A stretch of 48,714 nucleotides of DNA from Clostridiales bacterium Firm_10 (GTDB lineage Bacteria; Bacillota; Clostridia; Christensenellales; Aristaeellaceae), in NCBI GenBank assembly GCA_001603025.1, contig LVAP01000023.1:1-48714 (forward strand), written 5' to 3'. The notes below the pieces were generated by a model, which saw only the letters and a list, made by a program, of their open reading frames with translations, had not been told where the DNA came from and did not search any database. The translations under genes and the position numbers were made by a program. The first letter of the stretch is position 1. Each line of letters starts with the position of its first letter. This document shows, piece by piece, positions 48,425 through 48,714 of this stretch.

Positions 48425-48453
48425 TTGACAACCGGTCCCGGGTGTGGTAGACT
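48425..48453 (+). promoter_or_regulatory. Promoter of the last gene
   Basis: TTGACA (48425-48430), 17 bases, TAGACT (48448-48453), about 75 bases before the ATG at 48530. The spacer holds a palindromic ACCGGT. Confidence 0.75.
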
Positions 48454-48529
48454 ATTGTTAAAATAAGATTGCTTTTTCCACGGATTGTTCCATTGTTCCG
48501 ATCAACCTGTTTTCGAAGGGAGAATTGAC

Positions 48530-48714
48530 ATGAAGCGAAGGCAATTCCTGGCCCTGTTCCTGAGCGTCGTCCTGCTGCTGGGCATGATGCCCGCGGCACA
48601 TGCGGATGTGGCCGAAGCATGGGAGAAGCAAGACACATTCGAGCCCACCTGCACCTCGGAGGGTTACGAGGTATGGCACAACTTCATCTCGGACGAGTAT
48701 GAGCACCGGAACGT
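48530..48714 (+). CDS. Secreted protein, N-terminus only (cut by window)
   Basis: The first 61 codons of a gene that runs off the right edge. A signal peptide (MKRRQFLALFLSVVLLLGMM..., cut near AHA) is followed by a mature start with TFEPTCTSEGYEV, a Cys-containing repeat type seen in secreted Clostridia proteins that carry many TCTxxGY units. AAGGGAG lies 7 bases before the ATG. Function cannot be judged from the visible part. Confidence 0.8.
   Translation, partial: MKRRQFLALFLSVVLLLGMMPAAHADVAEAWEKQDTFEPTCTSEGYEVWHNFISDEYEHRN

Overview
This is a GC-rich stretch of a chromosome from an anaerobic, probably gut-associated Clostridia-type Firmicute. The signs are a BofA-like sporulation protein, SemiSWEET, QueT and CUT1 transporters of Firmicute type, strong AGGAGG ribosome sites, and many promoters of the form TTGACA-N17-TATAAT. 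Both solute-binding proteins carry plain signal peptides with no lipobox, a habit I associate with Christensenellales/Aristaeellaceae-like genomes; the exact taxon is a guess. No tRNA, rRNA, CRISPR array, insertion sequence or phage gene was seen. Nearly every base is accounted for by about 43 protein genes and their control signals.

Layout. 1-6.2 kb: a secreted protein with peptidoglycan-binding repeats (cut by the left edge), aldose 1-epimerase, BofA, and a PhoR/PhoB-like two-component pair. 6.3-13.1 kb: a sugar isomerase-like TIM barrel, a MarR regulator, and divergently a complete BMP-family (nucleoside-type) ABC importer. 13.1-18.6 kb: a metallophosphoesterase/PHP phosphatase pair, a type Ic aspartate aminotransferase, and a three-gene operon of SemiSWEET, a TIM-barrel protein and a PRTase-like protein. 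18.7-26.2 kb: a GH38 alpha-mannosidase facing an operon of GH3 glycosidase (with PA14 insert), URO-D-like protein and QueT transporter. 26.4-31.1 kb: the arginine operon argC-GNAT-argJ-argB-argD under a consensus promoter with a likely ArgR site. 31.6-39.1 kb: a CUT1 oligosaccharide importer (binding protein and two permeases, no ATPase) interleaved with and flanked by two paralogous DUF4838 proteins. 39.6-48.7 kb: TldD/TldE, an SstT-like symporter, a YcxB-like membrane protein, a secreted P1 peptidase, a DUF2779 nuclease-like protein, an SH3b protein and the start of another secreted protein.

How it fits together. Much of the window concerns taking up and breaking down plant or host glycans and recycling sugars and nucleosides: GH38, GH3, GalM, SemiSWEET, the BMP importer and the DUF4838/CUT1 locus. 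The DUF4838/CUT1 locus is the best candidate for an undescribed system: two related proteins of unknown chemistry with conserved cysteine clusters are built into one oligosaccharide-import locus. A second recurring theme is RNA structure: both binding-protein genes are followed by two tandem hairpins that separate them from the rest of their transporter operon.
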